Part shown: piece by piece, positions 21,521 to 28,125 of the stretch | How positions within the stretch are numbered: position 1 is the stretch's first letter | Layout of the letters: every line of letters begins with the position of its first letter | Virus record (IMG/VR): IMGVR_UViG_3300037882_001607 | Span: 1-35,170 of that record | Direction: 5' to 3' (one strand) | DNA: 35,170 nt | Origin: a virus | Program-made: the position numbers and the translations under genes | Notes under the pieces: model-generated | Seen by the model: only the letters and a program-made list of their open reading frames with translations | What the model was told of the DNA's origin: nothing | The model's database searches: none

Positions 21521-21606
21521 GAAACCTTGAAGCCCTTGAGCTTCTGCTTTCTGCCTTTAATGGCGACACGGTGCGAGCGTGGAAAGTGGAGCCTCAAGGG
21601 CTTTTT
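21502..21606 (+). ncRNA. candidate structured RNA: two interlocked perfect inverted repeats (pseudoknot topology) plus T-run
   Basis: Arm A (ACGCTCGCACCGT, 21502-21514) pairs perfectly with A' (21568-21580); arm B (AAGCCCTTGAG, 21530-21540) pairs perfectly with B' (21593-21603). The order is A-B-A'-B', so each helix encloses one strand of the other. B' runs into TTTTT, giving the form of a terminator. The two loops are almost equal (53 and 52 bases). Such long perfect helices do not arise by chance. It could be a phage non-coding RNA, an attenuator, or A/A' could be a protein-binding site in DNA with B/B' a terminator. Confidence 0.6.
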
Positions 21607-21833
21607 GCTTTTCGTCGTCAGGGCGCGTACCCGTGCAGCTAATGGGCCTATGTCGTGGCCGCACCCAAGAAAGCGATGGCGATTAACTGACAACCCCGTC
21701 GCCAGGGCGTTTCACAGCGACCCTAAAAACCAGCAATGTAGACTGACAAAGCGTTTGGCCCACGTAATCGGGCGCTGGATAGTTTGAATGTGACGTTAAG
21801 CGAGCATGAGGCCTGCAAGGGCTGCATGAACTT

Positions 21834-21869
21834 GGTTCCATAAGACACTGCAAGTCAGTGTCAGGAACC
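21834..21869 (+). other. stable stem-loop upstream of portal gene
   Basis: GGTTCC (21834-21839) pairs with GGAACC (21864-21869) outside, and GACACTG (21844-21850) with CAGTGTC (21856-21862) inside, closing a 5-base loop. An asymmetric internal loop (4 against 1 base) separates them. It ends 42 bases before the portal ATG, which lacks a ribosome site, so it may protect or control the portal message. Confidence 0.6.
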
Positions 21870-21893
21870 TCGGGGTTGTCCTATGGGTCATCG

Positions 21894-21903
21894 TCCCTAG
21901 CAT
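21894..21903 (+). repeat. TCCCTAGCAT start-site motif (copy 1, portal)
   Basis: TCCCTAGCAT stands 8 bases before ATG of the portal gene, in place of a ribosome site. The same or nearly the same ten bases recur before four other late genes. TTGTCC at 21876-21881 lies 16 bp before TAGCAT, so this copy could be a promoter. Confidence 0.55.
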
Positions 21904-21911
21904 GAACGGCT

Positions 21912-23255
21912 ATGGCCCAAACAATCACCGTAAATACTACTGATATTGAGATCATCAGAGCGCGTCAGCTTGCCTATGGCGGGTCACTGGATGCAAAGCG
22001 GCCCGATTCGTGGCAGGTGTACGGCTACCCAGACGATGTGACGTTTGAGCGGATGCTGACAGCCTACGAGCGGGGCGGTGCAGCACATGGCGCAGTTCAC
22101 CGGATGCTTGACGGCTGCTGGCAGGACAACCCCCGCATCAAGACCGAAGGCAGCGAAGACGAAACGCCGTGGGAGAAAAACACCCTCAAAGTGCTGAAAT
22201 CTGTCCGTGGCTTTGCAAAGCTGCGCGACCTTGACCGCAGGAACATGATTGGCCGCTATGCCGGGTTGATTTTGCGCGTTGCTGACAGCTTGGCATTGCG
22301 TGAGCCGATGGTCAGGGCTCAGAAGCTGGTGGACATGGTGCCCGTTTATGAAAACCAGCTTAGGGTAACGGCTTGGAACGTTGATGAAACATCAGAGGAC
22401 TACGGCAAGCCGACCATGTACCAGTACCGCACCCGGCCAGTGCAGAACCAGGGTGACACGCAGGGTAGGCCGGAAACATGGATTGATGTTCACCCCTCAC
22501 GCATCATCATCATGGCCGAGGGCAGTGTGGGTGATGATATGTTTGATGGTGTGCCGCTGCTCAAAGCTGGTTTTAATGCGCTGGTTGACATCGAAAAGGT
22601 GTCGGGCGGCTCTGCTGAATCGTTCCTGAAAAACAGCGCCCGGACAATCACTATCCAGTATGACAAGGACGCATCACCGTCAGCAATTGGCGCAGACGGC
22701 GAAAAAGTCAGCATCAAGCAGGCGCATGAATCCCAAGTAAAGGCGCTGAATAGCAACCAGGACGGCGCAATCGTCACGCAGGGCGCAACAGCTGGAGTGC
22801 TGCAAACAACCGTCAGCGACCCAGGCCCATCGTTTATGGTGCCTGCCAATATCTTTAGCGCTTCGGTGCAACTGCCGTTCACGATTCTTTTCGGCCAGCA
22901 GACCGGGCGACTGGCCAGCGATCAGGACAAGAAAGACGCTGATGCCCGCTACAAATCCCGCCAGACCAATGAAATCACGCCAGTAATCGAGGAAACCATC
23001 AGGAGGTTGCAGGGTGTCGGAGTCATCGAGCCAGGCGCGTTTGAAGTCGAATGGCGCGACATCTCTGCACCGTCTGACCTTGACAAGCTGAACAATCTCA
23101 AATTGATGACCGGGGCCATGGCTGATGTCTTCAAAAACGGCATTACCGACCTGTTCACGGTCGATGAGTTGCGTAAATCGGTGGACTATGCCCCCGTGGA
23201 CGAATCGCAGTTGCCCGACATGCCCGCAGAAGGCGACCCGCTGGACAATGCGTAG
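21912..23255 (+). CDS. portal protein (DUF1073-like)
   Basis: 447 residues. RPDSWQVYGYPDDVTFERML, a long helical middle, IIIMAEGSVGDDMFDGVPLL, and ANIFSASVQLPFTILFGQQTGRLASD fit the DUF1073-type portal family. The dodecameric portal forms the DNA channel at one head vertex and binds the terminase. It comes after terL and before the head morphogenesis gene, as expected. The preceding ATG at 21902 gives only a 13-codon frame. It ends in TAG. Confidence 0.85.
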   Translation: MAQTITVNTTDIEIIRARQLAYGGSLDAKRPDSWQVYGYPDDVTFERMLTAYERGGAAHGAVHRMLDGCWQDNPRIKTEGSEDETPWEKNTLKVLKSVRGFAKLRDLDRRNMIGRYAGLILRVADSLALREPMVRAQKLVDMVPVYENQLRVTAWNVDETSEDYGKPTMYQYRTRPVQNQGDTQGRPETWIDVHPSRIIIMAEGSVGDDMFDGVPLLKAGFNALVDIEKVSGGSAESFLKNSARTITIQYDKDASPSAIGADGEKVSIKQAHESQVKALNSNQDGAIVTQGATAGVLQTTVSDPGPSFMVPANIFSASVQLPFTILFGQQTGRLASDQDKKDADARYKSRQTNEITPVIEETIRRLQGVGVIEPGAFEVEWRDISAPSDLDKLNNLKLMTGAMADVFKNGITDLFTVDELRKSVDYAPVDESQLPDMPAEGDPLDNA

Positions 23256-24180
23256 TCCCATCATCCCCGGCACCCCACAAGACCGCACAGGCTCAGCCGG
23301 ACTACTACGCAAGGCCATAGCAGACATCCGGCGCAGGTACGCGGGACTACAGGCCGAGGTACTGGCAACATTTGACGCAATCCAGGTTTACAGCCTGAAC
23401 GATGCCGCCGACCGCGTAGCTTATGGCATGACCCCGGAGCAGATGCAGGCGCTCAGCGATGCACTGGCCGCAACCTTTGACCGCTGGCTTATACCGTCAC
23501 TCAGCGCCAAAGACCCGGCAAACGTTTTCTGGTGGTCTGGTTATGTCGAAGATGCCGCAACGCTTGGGGCTGCGCAGTCAGTCGCAAACCTGAGCAACTT
23601 GTCAGCAGCTTATGGCGCAAGCAGGGCGCTTGAAACGGTCATCTACAGCACACCGTACAAAGTCCGGCTGGCGATGGCTCAGATCAAGAGTTATGACCAC
23701 TGGGTAGGACTTGCAGCACAGCAAAAGTCAGACCTCAGCGCCATCATTGGCCGTGCAGTGGTTGACGGCAAGAATCCGCGCACAGTCAAGACTGAAATCA
23801 TGGATCAGCTCAAAGTGAGCAAGTCCAGGGCAGAGGGCTACGCGCAAACCGACATCACCGACACGCTCAGGCAGGCGAAGATGGCCGAGGCTGACGATTC
23901 AGCAGAGGCTTTGAACCTGAACATCGTCATGCTGTGGACATCTGCGCTGATACCGACCACCAGGCCAACCCATGCGGCAAGAAACGGCAAGGTTTACACG
24001 ACGCAGGAGGTCAAGGCGTTTTATGCGAAGGATGGCAATCGATATAGGTGCCACTGCGGGCTAACCCAGGCGCTACTGGATAAGGACGGCAAGTTGCTGC
24101 TGTCAGACAAGGCCAAGGCCCGGTTCAAGGCTGAAACTGACGCTTGGGAAAAGGCCCAGGCCGACAAAAAAGCGTCGTAA
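23248..24180 (+). CDS. phage head morphogenesis protein (Mu gpF/SPP1 gp7-like)
   Basis: 310 residues from ATG 23248 (8-base overlap with portal). The C-terminal third has the family pattern: RAEGYAQTDITDTLRQAK, MLWTSALIPTTRPTHAARNG, YTTQEVKAFYA and YRCHCGLTQALLD with a Cys-x-Cys near the end. These minor head proteins are bound to the portal and are packaged in few copies. Its stop is inside a 20-bp palindrome shared with the convergent cassette. Confidence 0.8.
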   Translation: MRSPIIPGTPQDRTGSAGLLRKAIADIRRRYAGLQAEVLATFDAIQVYSLNDAADRVAYGMTPEQMQALSDALAATFDRWLIPSLSAKDPANVFWWSGYVEDAATLGAAQSVANLSNLSAAYGASRALETVIYSTPYKVRLAMAQIKSYDHWVGLAAQQKSDLSAIIGRAVVDGKNPRTVKTEIMDQLKVSKSRAEGYAQTDITDTLRQAKMAEADDSAEALNLNIVMLWTSALIPTTRPTHAARNGKVYTTQEVKAFYAKDGNRYRCHCGLTQALLDKDGKLLLSDKAKARFKAETDAWEKAQADKKAS

Positions 24181-24194
24181 ATACGTATTTACGA
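24175..24194. terminator. 20-bp perfect palindrome at convergent gene ends (bidirectional terminator candidate)
   Basis: The arm TCGTAAATAC at 24175-24184 is followed at once by its exact reverse complement, 24185-24194. It contains the TAA stops of both convergent genes (24178-24180 plus, 24191-24189 minus). TTTT follows on the plus strand, and on the minus strand GCTTTTTTG follows after CG. The stem is AT-rich and there is no loop in the DNA, so the RNA would make a shorter hairpin. Confidence 0.5.
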
Positions 24195-24353
24195 TTTTCC
24201 GGGCCTACTGGGTTTCTTGGTGGCAGGCTTCACCACTGGCGGCGGCGCTGAATCCTTGGGCTTGGGGTTTTCAGCGATGTAACGGCCCATGATTGACAGC
24301 GAGTGTGTTTCGAGGTCAAGCAAGCGGGGTGAGATCAGGGCTGGTTTTTTCAC
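24189..24353 (-). CDS. small protein with Lys/Pro-rich tail (uncertain)
   Basis: 54 residues from GTG 24353 (34 residues if ATG 24290 is used). It overlaps the end of the KorA-like gene in another frame. The first half is ordinary (ALISPRLLDLETHSLSIMGR), the second is KPKDSAPPPVVKPATKKPSR, like the basic tails of histone-like proteins. No clear ribosome site; support is the protein-like composition and its fitting exactly to the terminator palindrome. Confidence 0.35.
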   Translation of the reverse strand: MKKPALISPRLLDLETHSLSIMGRYIAENPKPKDSAPPPVVKPATKKPSRPGKS

Positions 24354-24561
24354 ACATGCAGTTTACAACCTTGCGCGCCTGCTCAAAACCATCCGAATAG
24401 CGTTTCACCGCATTCCACACGCCTTGATGCGTCAATCCGGTGGCGGCGACGGCTTCGGCATTGGTCTTGCCTTCAACCAGCACCAGGCGGGCGGCTTCTT
24501 TGGCTGGCCCGCCACGGGAAACGATCATCTTGGCCAGCTCTTGGAATTGGGATTCAGTCAC
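24316..24561 (-). CDS. KorA/TrfB-type helix-turn-helix repressor
   Basis: 81 residues. MTESQFQELAKMI is very like the start of KorA, and AARLVLVEGKTNAEAVAATGLTHQGVWNAVKRY is the same helix-turn-helix region, in which plasmid RP4 KorA recognises a palindrome with core TTTAGC. The KorA dimerisation domain is absent. It is downstream of the tiny ORFs in the second inverted cassette and overlaps the 68-residue gene by ATGA. TTTAGC occurs at 25045-25050 in the cassette promoter, so it probably represses its own operon, as Aca proteins do. Confidence 0.75.
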   Translation of the reverse strand: MTESQFQELAKMIVSRGGPAKEAARLVLVEGKTNAEAVAATGLTHQGVWNAVKRYSDGFEQARKVVNCMCEKTSPDLTPLA

Positions 24562-24764
24562 AAGATTTGATAAGCAGCTGTGAAGGATGCTTGGCAGTTA
24601 AAACGCTCTGAGTCTGCAGAATTGGCTTTTTTGATATAGACAGCACCAGAGTCAACTTCTCTAACCGAAATTTCACCCATAGTGCAATCAATCCGGCCAT
24701 TCACGTTGTTCAGCGCGCACATGGCGTCAGAAACAGCTTTTGCTTGGTGTTTGTTCAAAATCAT
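24558..24764 (-). CDS. small protein, candidate anti-defence protein
   Basis: 68 residues from ATG 24764, chosen because AAAGGA stands 8 bases before it (the longer start at 24788 has none). It has a helical first third (NKHQAKAVSDAMCALNNVN) and a beta-like remainder (IDCTMGEISVREVDSGAVYI). No family known. It lies immediately upstream of the KorA-like repressor, as an acr gene lies before aca. Confidence 0.6.
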   Translation of the reverse strand: MILNKHQAKAVSDAMCALNNVNGRIDCTMGEISVREVDSGAVYIKKANSADSERFNCQASFTAAYQIL

Positions 24765-24839
24765 GACGTTTTCCTTTGTTACGTGCAAAACCGCACTCCA
24801 AAGCCGCGAGGGCTTCGGGCTGGGGTTTTGGTAAATTTC

Positions 24840-24989
24840 TTAATTAGCAATTGCGTAAAAAACCATAAACTGGAACAGCAATGCATCAGAGTTTTTGATG
24901 ATGGCCCATTTTTTTGGGCTATTGCTCCAGCGAACTGCGAAATTTCCACTTTCCAGTTTTTTGTACTCAAGGACTTTTGGTGCTGCCAT
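24840..24989 (-). CDS. small basic protein, first gene of the second inverted cassette
   Basis: 49 residues from ATG 24989, with GGAG at 25000-24997 before it; a longer frame to 25088 would run through the promoter. The sequence (AAPKVLEYKKLESGNFAVRW, then KKWAIIKNSDALLFQFMVFY) has beta-strand character. It is unrelated to the 82-residue protein that follows the homologous promoter in cassette one. Function unknown; anti-defence is a hypothesis. Confidence 0.6.
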   Translation of the reverse strand: MAAPKVLEYKKLESGNFAVRWSNSPKKWAIIKNSDALLFQFMVFYAIAN

Positions 24990-25015
24990 TTTGAATCTCC
25001 GGTTAATACAGCATC

Positions 25016-25095
25016 TTGCTGCGATGACTCTATTATATACATGTTTTAGCGTGTATGTGTAGCTTTCTGATTTATTTGCTAGGTGCAAACCCTAT
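25016..25095 (-). promoter_or_regulatory. promoter/operator of the second inverted cassette
   Basis: The minus strand has a perfect TATAAT at 25037-25032. Upstream of it (higher coordinates) TTTAGC at 25045-25050, read on the plus strand, equals the core of a KorA operator half-site, and ATACA (25037-25041) with TGTAT (25052-25056) form a short inverted repeat. The blocks 25016-25038 and 25074-25095 are shared with the first cassette. No good -35 is visible, as in cassette one. Confidence 0.6.
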
Positions 25096-25103
25096 AGGGT
25101 TTG
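25086..25103. repeat. 18-bp perfect palindrome CAAACCCTATAGGGTTTG
   Basis: It lies at the outer border of the second cassette, overlapping the shared block (AAACCCTAT), upstream of the protease gene. The equivalent place in cassette one has the left half only. It could bind a dimeric regulator of the divergent genes or mark a recombination point. Confidence 0.5.
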
Positions 25104-25120
25104 ATGCAGTCCGCCACCCC

Positions 25121-25130
25121 TCCCTAGCAT
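25121..25130 (+). repeat. TCCCTAGCAT motif (copy 2, before protease gene)
   Basis: Exact copy of the motif before the portal gene, here 25 bases before ATG 25156, farther than in the other copies. GGGGG precedes this ATG and may act as a weak ribosome site. Confidence 0.5.
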
Positions 25131-25155
25131 GGCCCTCATCTAATTTGGGGGTCTC

Positions 25156-26460
25156 ATGACAGTAAAACGGGTTCACATTCTTTCGGCGGTCAATGCGGCC
25201 AATGTCAGCAAGTCGGGCGGGACGTACACCATCAAGGATGTTTGCGGTGCCATTGACGGAATCGTGATGAATGGCCGCATGTACCCCGGCGACCAGCTCG
25301 CGGCAGGTGTCGAAAGTCTCAGCGGCAAGCCAGCGCCAGCAGGACACCCAAAGAACGCGGCAGGCCAGCACATCAGCGCATTGAACGGCGAAGCCCTGGC
25401 ATCCGCATGGATTGGCAGCTACGCAAAGAACGCTAGGCATGAAGGCGGCAGGACGCTGGCCGACATTCTGGTGAATGAGGCCCAGGCCAAAGCACACCCT
25501 GACGGCATGAAGCTGATTGAACGGCTGGATGCTGCCATTGCGGGTACGAACGCCGAGCCCATCCACGTATCTACCGGGCTCAACCTTGTTGAAATCAAGG
25601 CCAACGGCGAAAGCATGGGCAAGAAGTATTCAAGCATCGCTACCAACCTTCAATATGACCATCTTGCCATCCTGCTAAACGAGCAGGGCGCAGGCACACC
25701 CGCCCAAGGTGTCGGGATGTTCCTCAACTCCGAAGGCCAAGCCGAAGAAGTCGAAACCGTCACGGTTAACACCCTGCCAGAAGACAAGCGCTACGAGGGT
25801 TTAACCGGGTGGATCCGCAAGTTGTTGGGCAACTCTGAACTGTCATTCGAGCAAATCAGCGAGGGAATCCGCAAGCTACTTCCCGAATCTACCTATGTTC
25901 AAGAGGTGTTCGCCCGGTACGTTGTCTGGGTCAACTACCAGTCAAACATGATGTATCGGCAGGATTATTCAGTCGGTTCAGACGGCTCCGTAGCATTTAC
26001 CAGTGACCCAATCGAAGTGATTCGAGAAGTCAAATATAAACCCGTTGAAAACTCAGAAACAAAGGACGATTCTGTGAAAACTCACATTCTTGCCGCGCTA
26101 AATGCTGCGGGTATTCAGACGGCAGGACTGGATGACACCCAGATTCTGACCGCCTATAACGCGTATATCGCCAAGCCTTATCAGGAGGCCACCCACGCAG
26201 CCAATGCAAAGGTTGCCACTTTCGAGGCCAACGCCAACGCAGCCGAAAACGCTGAAATCTTGGCGCTGTCTACCGAGATGGCCGTGAACAGCTCCCTGAC
26301 CGTTGATGACCTGCAAAAGCTGGGCTTGGCCCGCCTGAAGGAAATCAAGGGCAATGCCAAAGTGGCCGCGCCGATTGTTTTGGGCGCACCAGCAGCCAAG
26401 CCAGCCTCTGAATTTGCAGGCTACGACATGAACGCCATCAACAAAGAAGGAGCTAAATAA
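25156..26460 (+). CDS. DUF2213-type prohead protease/scaffold protein
   Basis: 434 residues. The N-terminal ~190 residues (VHILSAVNAANVSKSGGTYT, CGAIDGIVMNGRMYPGDQLA, APAGHPKNAAGQHISALNGE, THVSTGLNLVEIK-like TGLNLVEIK, and YDHLAILLNEQGAGTP) match the DUF2213 head-maturation protease outline with conserved His and Ser. A middle insertion follows, including RYVVWVNYQSNMMYRQDYSV. The C-terminal ~120 residues are Ala-rich helical, like scaffolds (HAANAKVATFEANANAAENA). Fused protease-scaffold proteins are usual before the capsid gene. Confidence 0.7.
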   Translation: MTVKRVHILSAVNAANVSKSGGTYTIKDVCGAIDGIVMNGRMYPGDQLAAGVESLSGKPAPAGHPKNAAGQHISALNGEALASAWIGSYAKNARHEGGRTLADILVNEAQAKAHPDGMKLIERLDAAIAGTNAEPIHVSTGLNLVEIKANGESMGKKYSSIATNLQYDHLAILLNEQGAGTPAQGVGMFLNSEGQAEEVETVTVNTLPEDKRYEGLTGWIRKLLGNSELSFEQISEGIRKLLPESTYVQEVFARYVVWVNYQSNMMYRQDYSVGSDGSVAFTSDPIEVIREVKYKPVENSETKDDSVKTHILAALNAAGIQTAGLDDTQILTAYNAYIAKPYQEATHAANAKVATFEANANAAENAEILALSTEMAVNSSLTVDDLQKLGLARLKEIKGNAKVAAPIVLGAPAAKPASEFAGYDMNAINKEGAK

Positions 26461-26912
26461 TGGCCTATCGCATTTATCGCGGCCCCAATGACCGCCAGCC
26501 AAAAACGGTGTCGAGCAAGACGGTAGCCGGGGCCTATCTGCCCGCCACCTTTGTAACCGAAAGCGCCACGGCTCTGACTGCTGCCACTGCCCCCGGCCCC
26601 ATGGTTCGACTGCTTGCCAATCGTGACTACTACAGCGAAGGCGCATTCACCGCCACCAACCCATTGCTGGCTGCCTACGCCTCCGGCGATACAGGCGTTG
26701 CTTTCGTGTTGGAACCCGGCCAGACGTATCAAATCGCCATGGCTGCAGCTACCTACACCTACGGGCAAGAGGTCACTGTGGCTGCTGCTGGCCGCGCTGC
26801 CGCTGCTGCCTCGACCAACATCGTTATCGGTTTCTTCAAGGGCACCCCCGGCGCATTTGCTGCTGGTGCATTGGCGGACATCGAAATCGCCAACTTCTAC
26901 ACCAAAGCATAA
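26460..26912 (+). CDS. putative head decoration/stabilisation protein
   Basis: 150 residues, Ala/Thr-rich and beta-like (LEPGQTYQIAMAAATYTYGQ, VTVAAAGRAAAAASTNIVIG). It starts by a 1-base overlap (TAATG) and lies between protease and capsid genes, the place of lambda gpD-like decoration proteins. Sequence identity to a known family is not recognised. Confidence 0.55.
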   Translation: MAYRIYRGPNDRQPKTVSSKTVAGAYLPATFVTESATALTAATAPGPMVRLLANRDYYSEGAFTATNPLLAAYASGDTGVAFVLEPGQTYQIAMAAATYTYGQEVTVAAAGRAAAAASTNIVIGFFKGTPGAFAAGALADIEIANFYTKA

Positions 26913-26926
26913 GGGAGACCAAGAAA

Positions 26927-27919
26927 ATGCTTACCTTTACCCCTGAGCAACTGCTGGCCGTCAATTCGGTTCGTACCGAGTTTAACGAAGCCGAGACCGC
27001 ACGCGCATCGCGCACTTTCCTGGCAGGCAACGCAGCCCCCATCCCGCTTGACGCATGGCGTCGTATTGACAGCCGTTCGGCCATGATTCAGCGCGACGTG
27101 CTGACCGTGTTCAACCGAATGGCCGCTGCCAATCAAACGCCGGTTGGTGTTGGTGACATCGTTTCTTTCTACGCGCAAGCCAGCGATTCTGGTGAAGTCC
27201 ATGTATCCATGGATGGCCGCAGCGAAGGCAACGCAGATCAGGCAACGGTCAAATACGTGGGCACCCCCGTTCCTCTGTTTGACAGTTATGCCCGTTACGG
27301 CTGGCGTCAAATGGAAGTCATGCGCAAGGGCGGCATGATGATTGATACCGCCACCATCGGCAATCACCAGCGCAAAGTGGCTGAAAAGCTGGAAGATGTC
27401 ATGCTGAATGGCCTCAGCTCCATCGTTGTCAACGGCAACACCATCTACGGCCTGCGCAACTTCCCAGAGCGCAGCACAGCAACGCACGGCCTGACCCTTG
27501 CGACCTCGACCGGCGCTCAGTGGTTGGCTGCATTCAAGACTCTGATTGATACCCTGATTGCAGATAATGCCTTTGGCCGCATCACCGTGTTCTTGAACTA
27601 CAGCGATTGGCTCTCTGCATCCATCAATGAGTTCGTGGCCGGGTATCCAAAGACCATCCTGCAGCGCCTGCAGGAAATTCAGCAGATCGCTGAAATCGTG
27701 CCTGCATCCAAATGCACCGCAAATGAAATCATCGGTGTTGCCAACATTCAGACCGGCGATTGGGGCACCATTCTGCAAGCGATGCCAATGGTCACACGAC
27801 CAAAAGCCCGTCTGAACCCTGAAGATGACTACACCTTCGGCGTGATGGCGATGGCCGCACCGCAACTGCGCGCAGACTTCGACGGGCGCTCACAAATCGC
27901 CCACCTGACCGCCTCTTAA
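26927..27919 (+). CDS. major capsid protein (HK97-fold, encapsulin-like family)
   Basis: 330 residues with GGGAGA before ATG 26927. The order ... SRSAMIQRDVLTVFNRMAAA ... EVHVSMDGRSEGNADQ ... YGWRQMEVMRKGG ... EDVMLNGLSSIVVNGNTIYG ... LRNFPERS ... QLRADFDGRSQIAHL fits capsid proteins of the encapsulin-related HK97-fold group. Position after the protease/scaffold and before neck genes supports it. No cleavage site is identified. Confidence 0.75.
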   Translation: MLTFTPEQLLAVNSVRTEFNEAETARASRTFLAGNAAPIPLDAWRRIDSRSAMIQRDVLTVFNRMAAANQTPVGVGDIVSFYAQASDSGEVHVSMDGRSEGNADQATVKYVGTPVPLFDSYARYGWRQMEVMRKGGMMIDTATIGNHQRKVAEKLEDVMLNGLSSIVVNGNTIYGLRNFPERSTATHGLTLATSTGAQWLAAFKTLIDTLIADNAFGRITVFLNYSDWLSASINEFVAGYPKTILQRLQEIQQIAEIVPASKCTANEIIGVANIQTGDWGTILQAMPMVTRPKARLNPEDDYTFGVMAMAAPQLRADFDGRSQIAHLTAS

Positions 27920-27921
27920 AA

Positions 27922-28125
27922 ATGCGCGTGCAAATCACCCATATGAAAGCGCCATGGCCCCTCGGGGCTGTGGTCGGTGATGTGGTGGATGTTGAAAGCA
28001 TCCCCGCATGGGCTGTGGGCAAGTGTGTCCAGGTGGCCGACGATGCAGAAGTGACCATTGGCAGCACGGCTGAAAAGGTTTTCGTCGTCAACCCTGACGA
28101 AACAAAGCCCAAAAAAGGCAAGTAA
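27922..28125 (+). CDS. hypothetical small structural-region protein
   Basis: 67 residues, opening RVQITHMKAPWPLGAVVGDV with beta-strand character and ending in a basic tail (KPKKGK). It begins 2 bases after the capsid stop without a good ribosome site. Small proteins here are often capsid accessory or connector parts; function unknown. Confidence 0.6.
   Translation: MRVQITHMKAPWPLGAVVGDVVDVESIPAWAVGKCVQVADDAEVTIGSTAEKVFVVNPDETKPKKGK

Larger units (their letters stand above)
21470..21911. other. 442-base non-coding region between terL and portal with strong RNA structure
   Basis: No credible ORF: the longest plus frame needs a TTG start at 21470 and has no protein-like features. It holds two interlocked perfect inverted repeats (21502-21603), a T-run at 21602-21606, smaller stems such as GGCCTATGTCGTGGCC, GGCGA...TCGCC and GCCCACGTAATCGGGC, and a stable hairpin at 21834-21869. 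In a genome where genes overlap by 4 bases, a gap this long implies a cis-acting or RNA function. Confidence 0.7.

Noticed and set aside
21470-21787. Open frame of 105 codons after terL
   Set aside because: It needs TTG without ribosome site and overlies strong inverted repeats; amino-acid composition is odd, and the RNA structure explains the sequence better.
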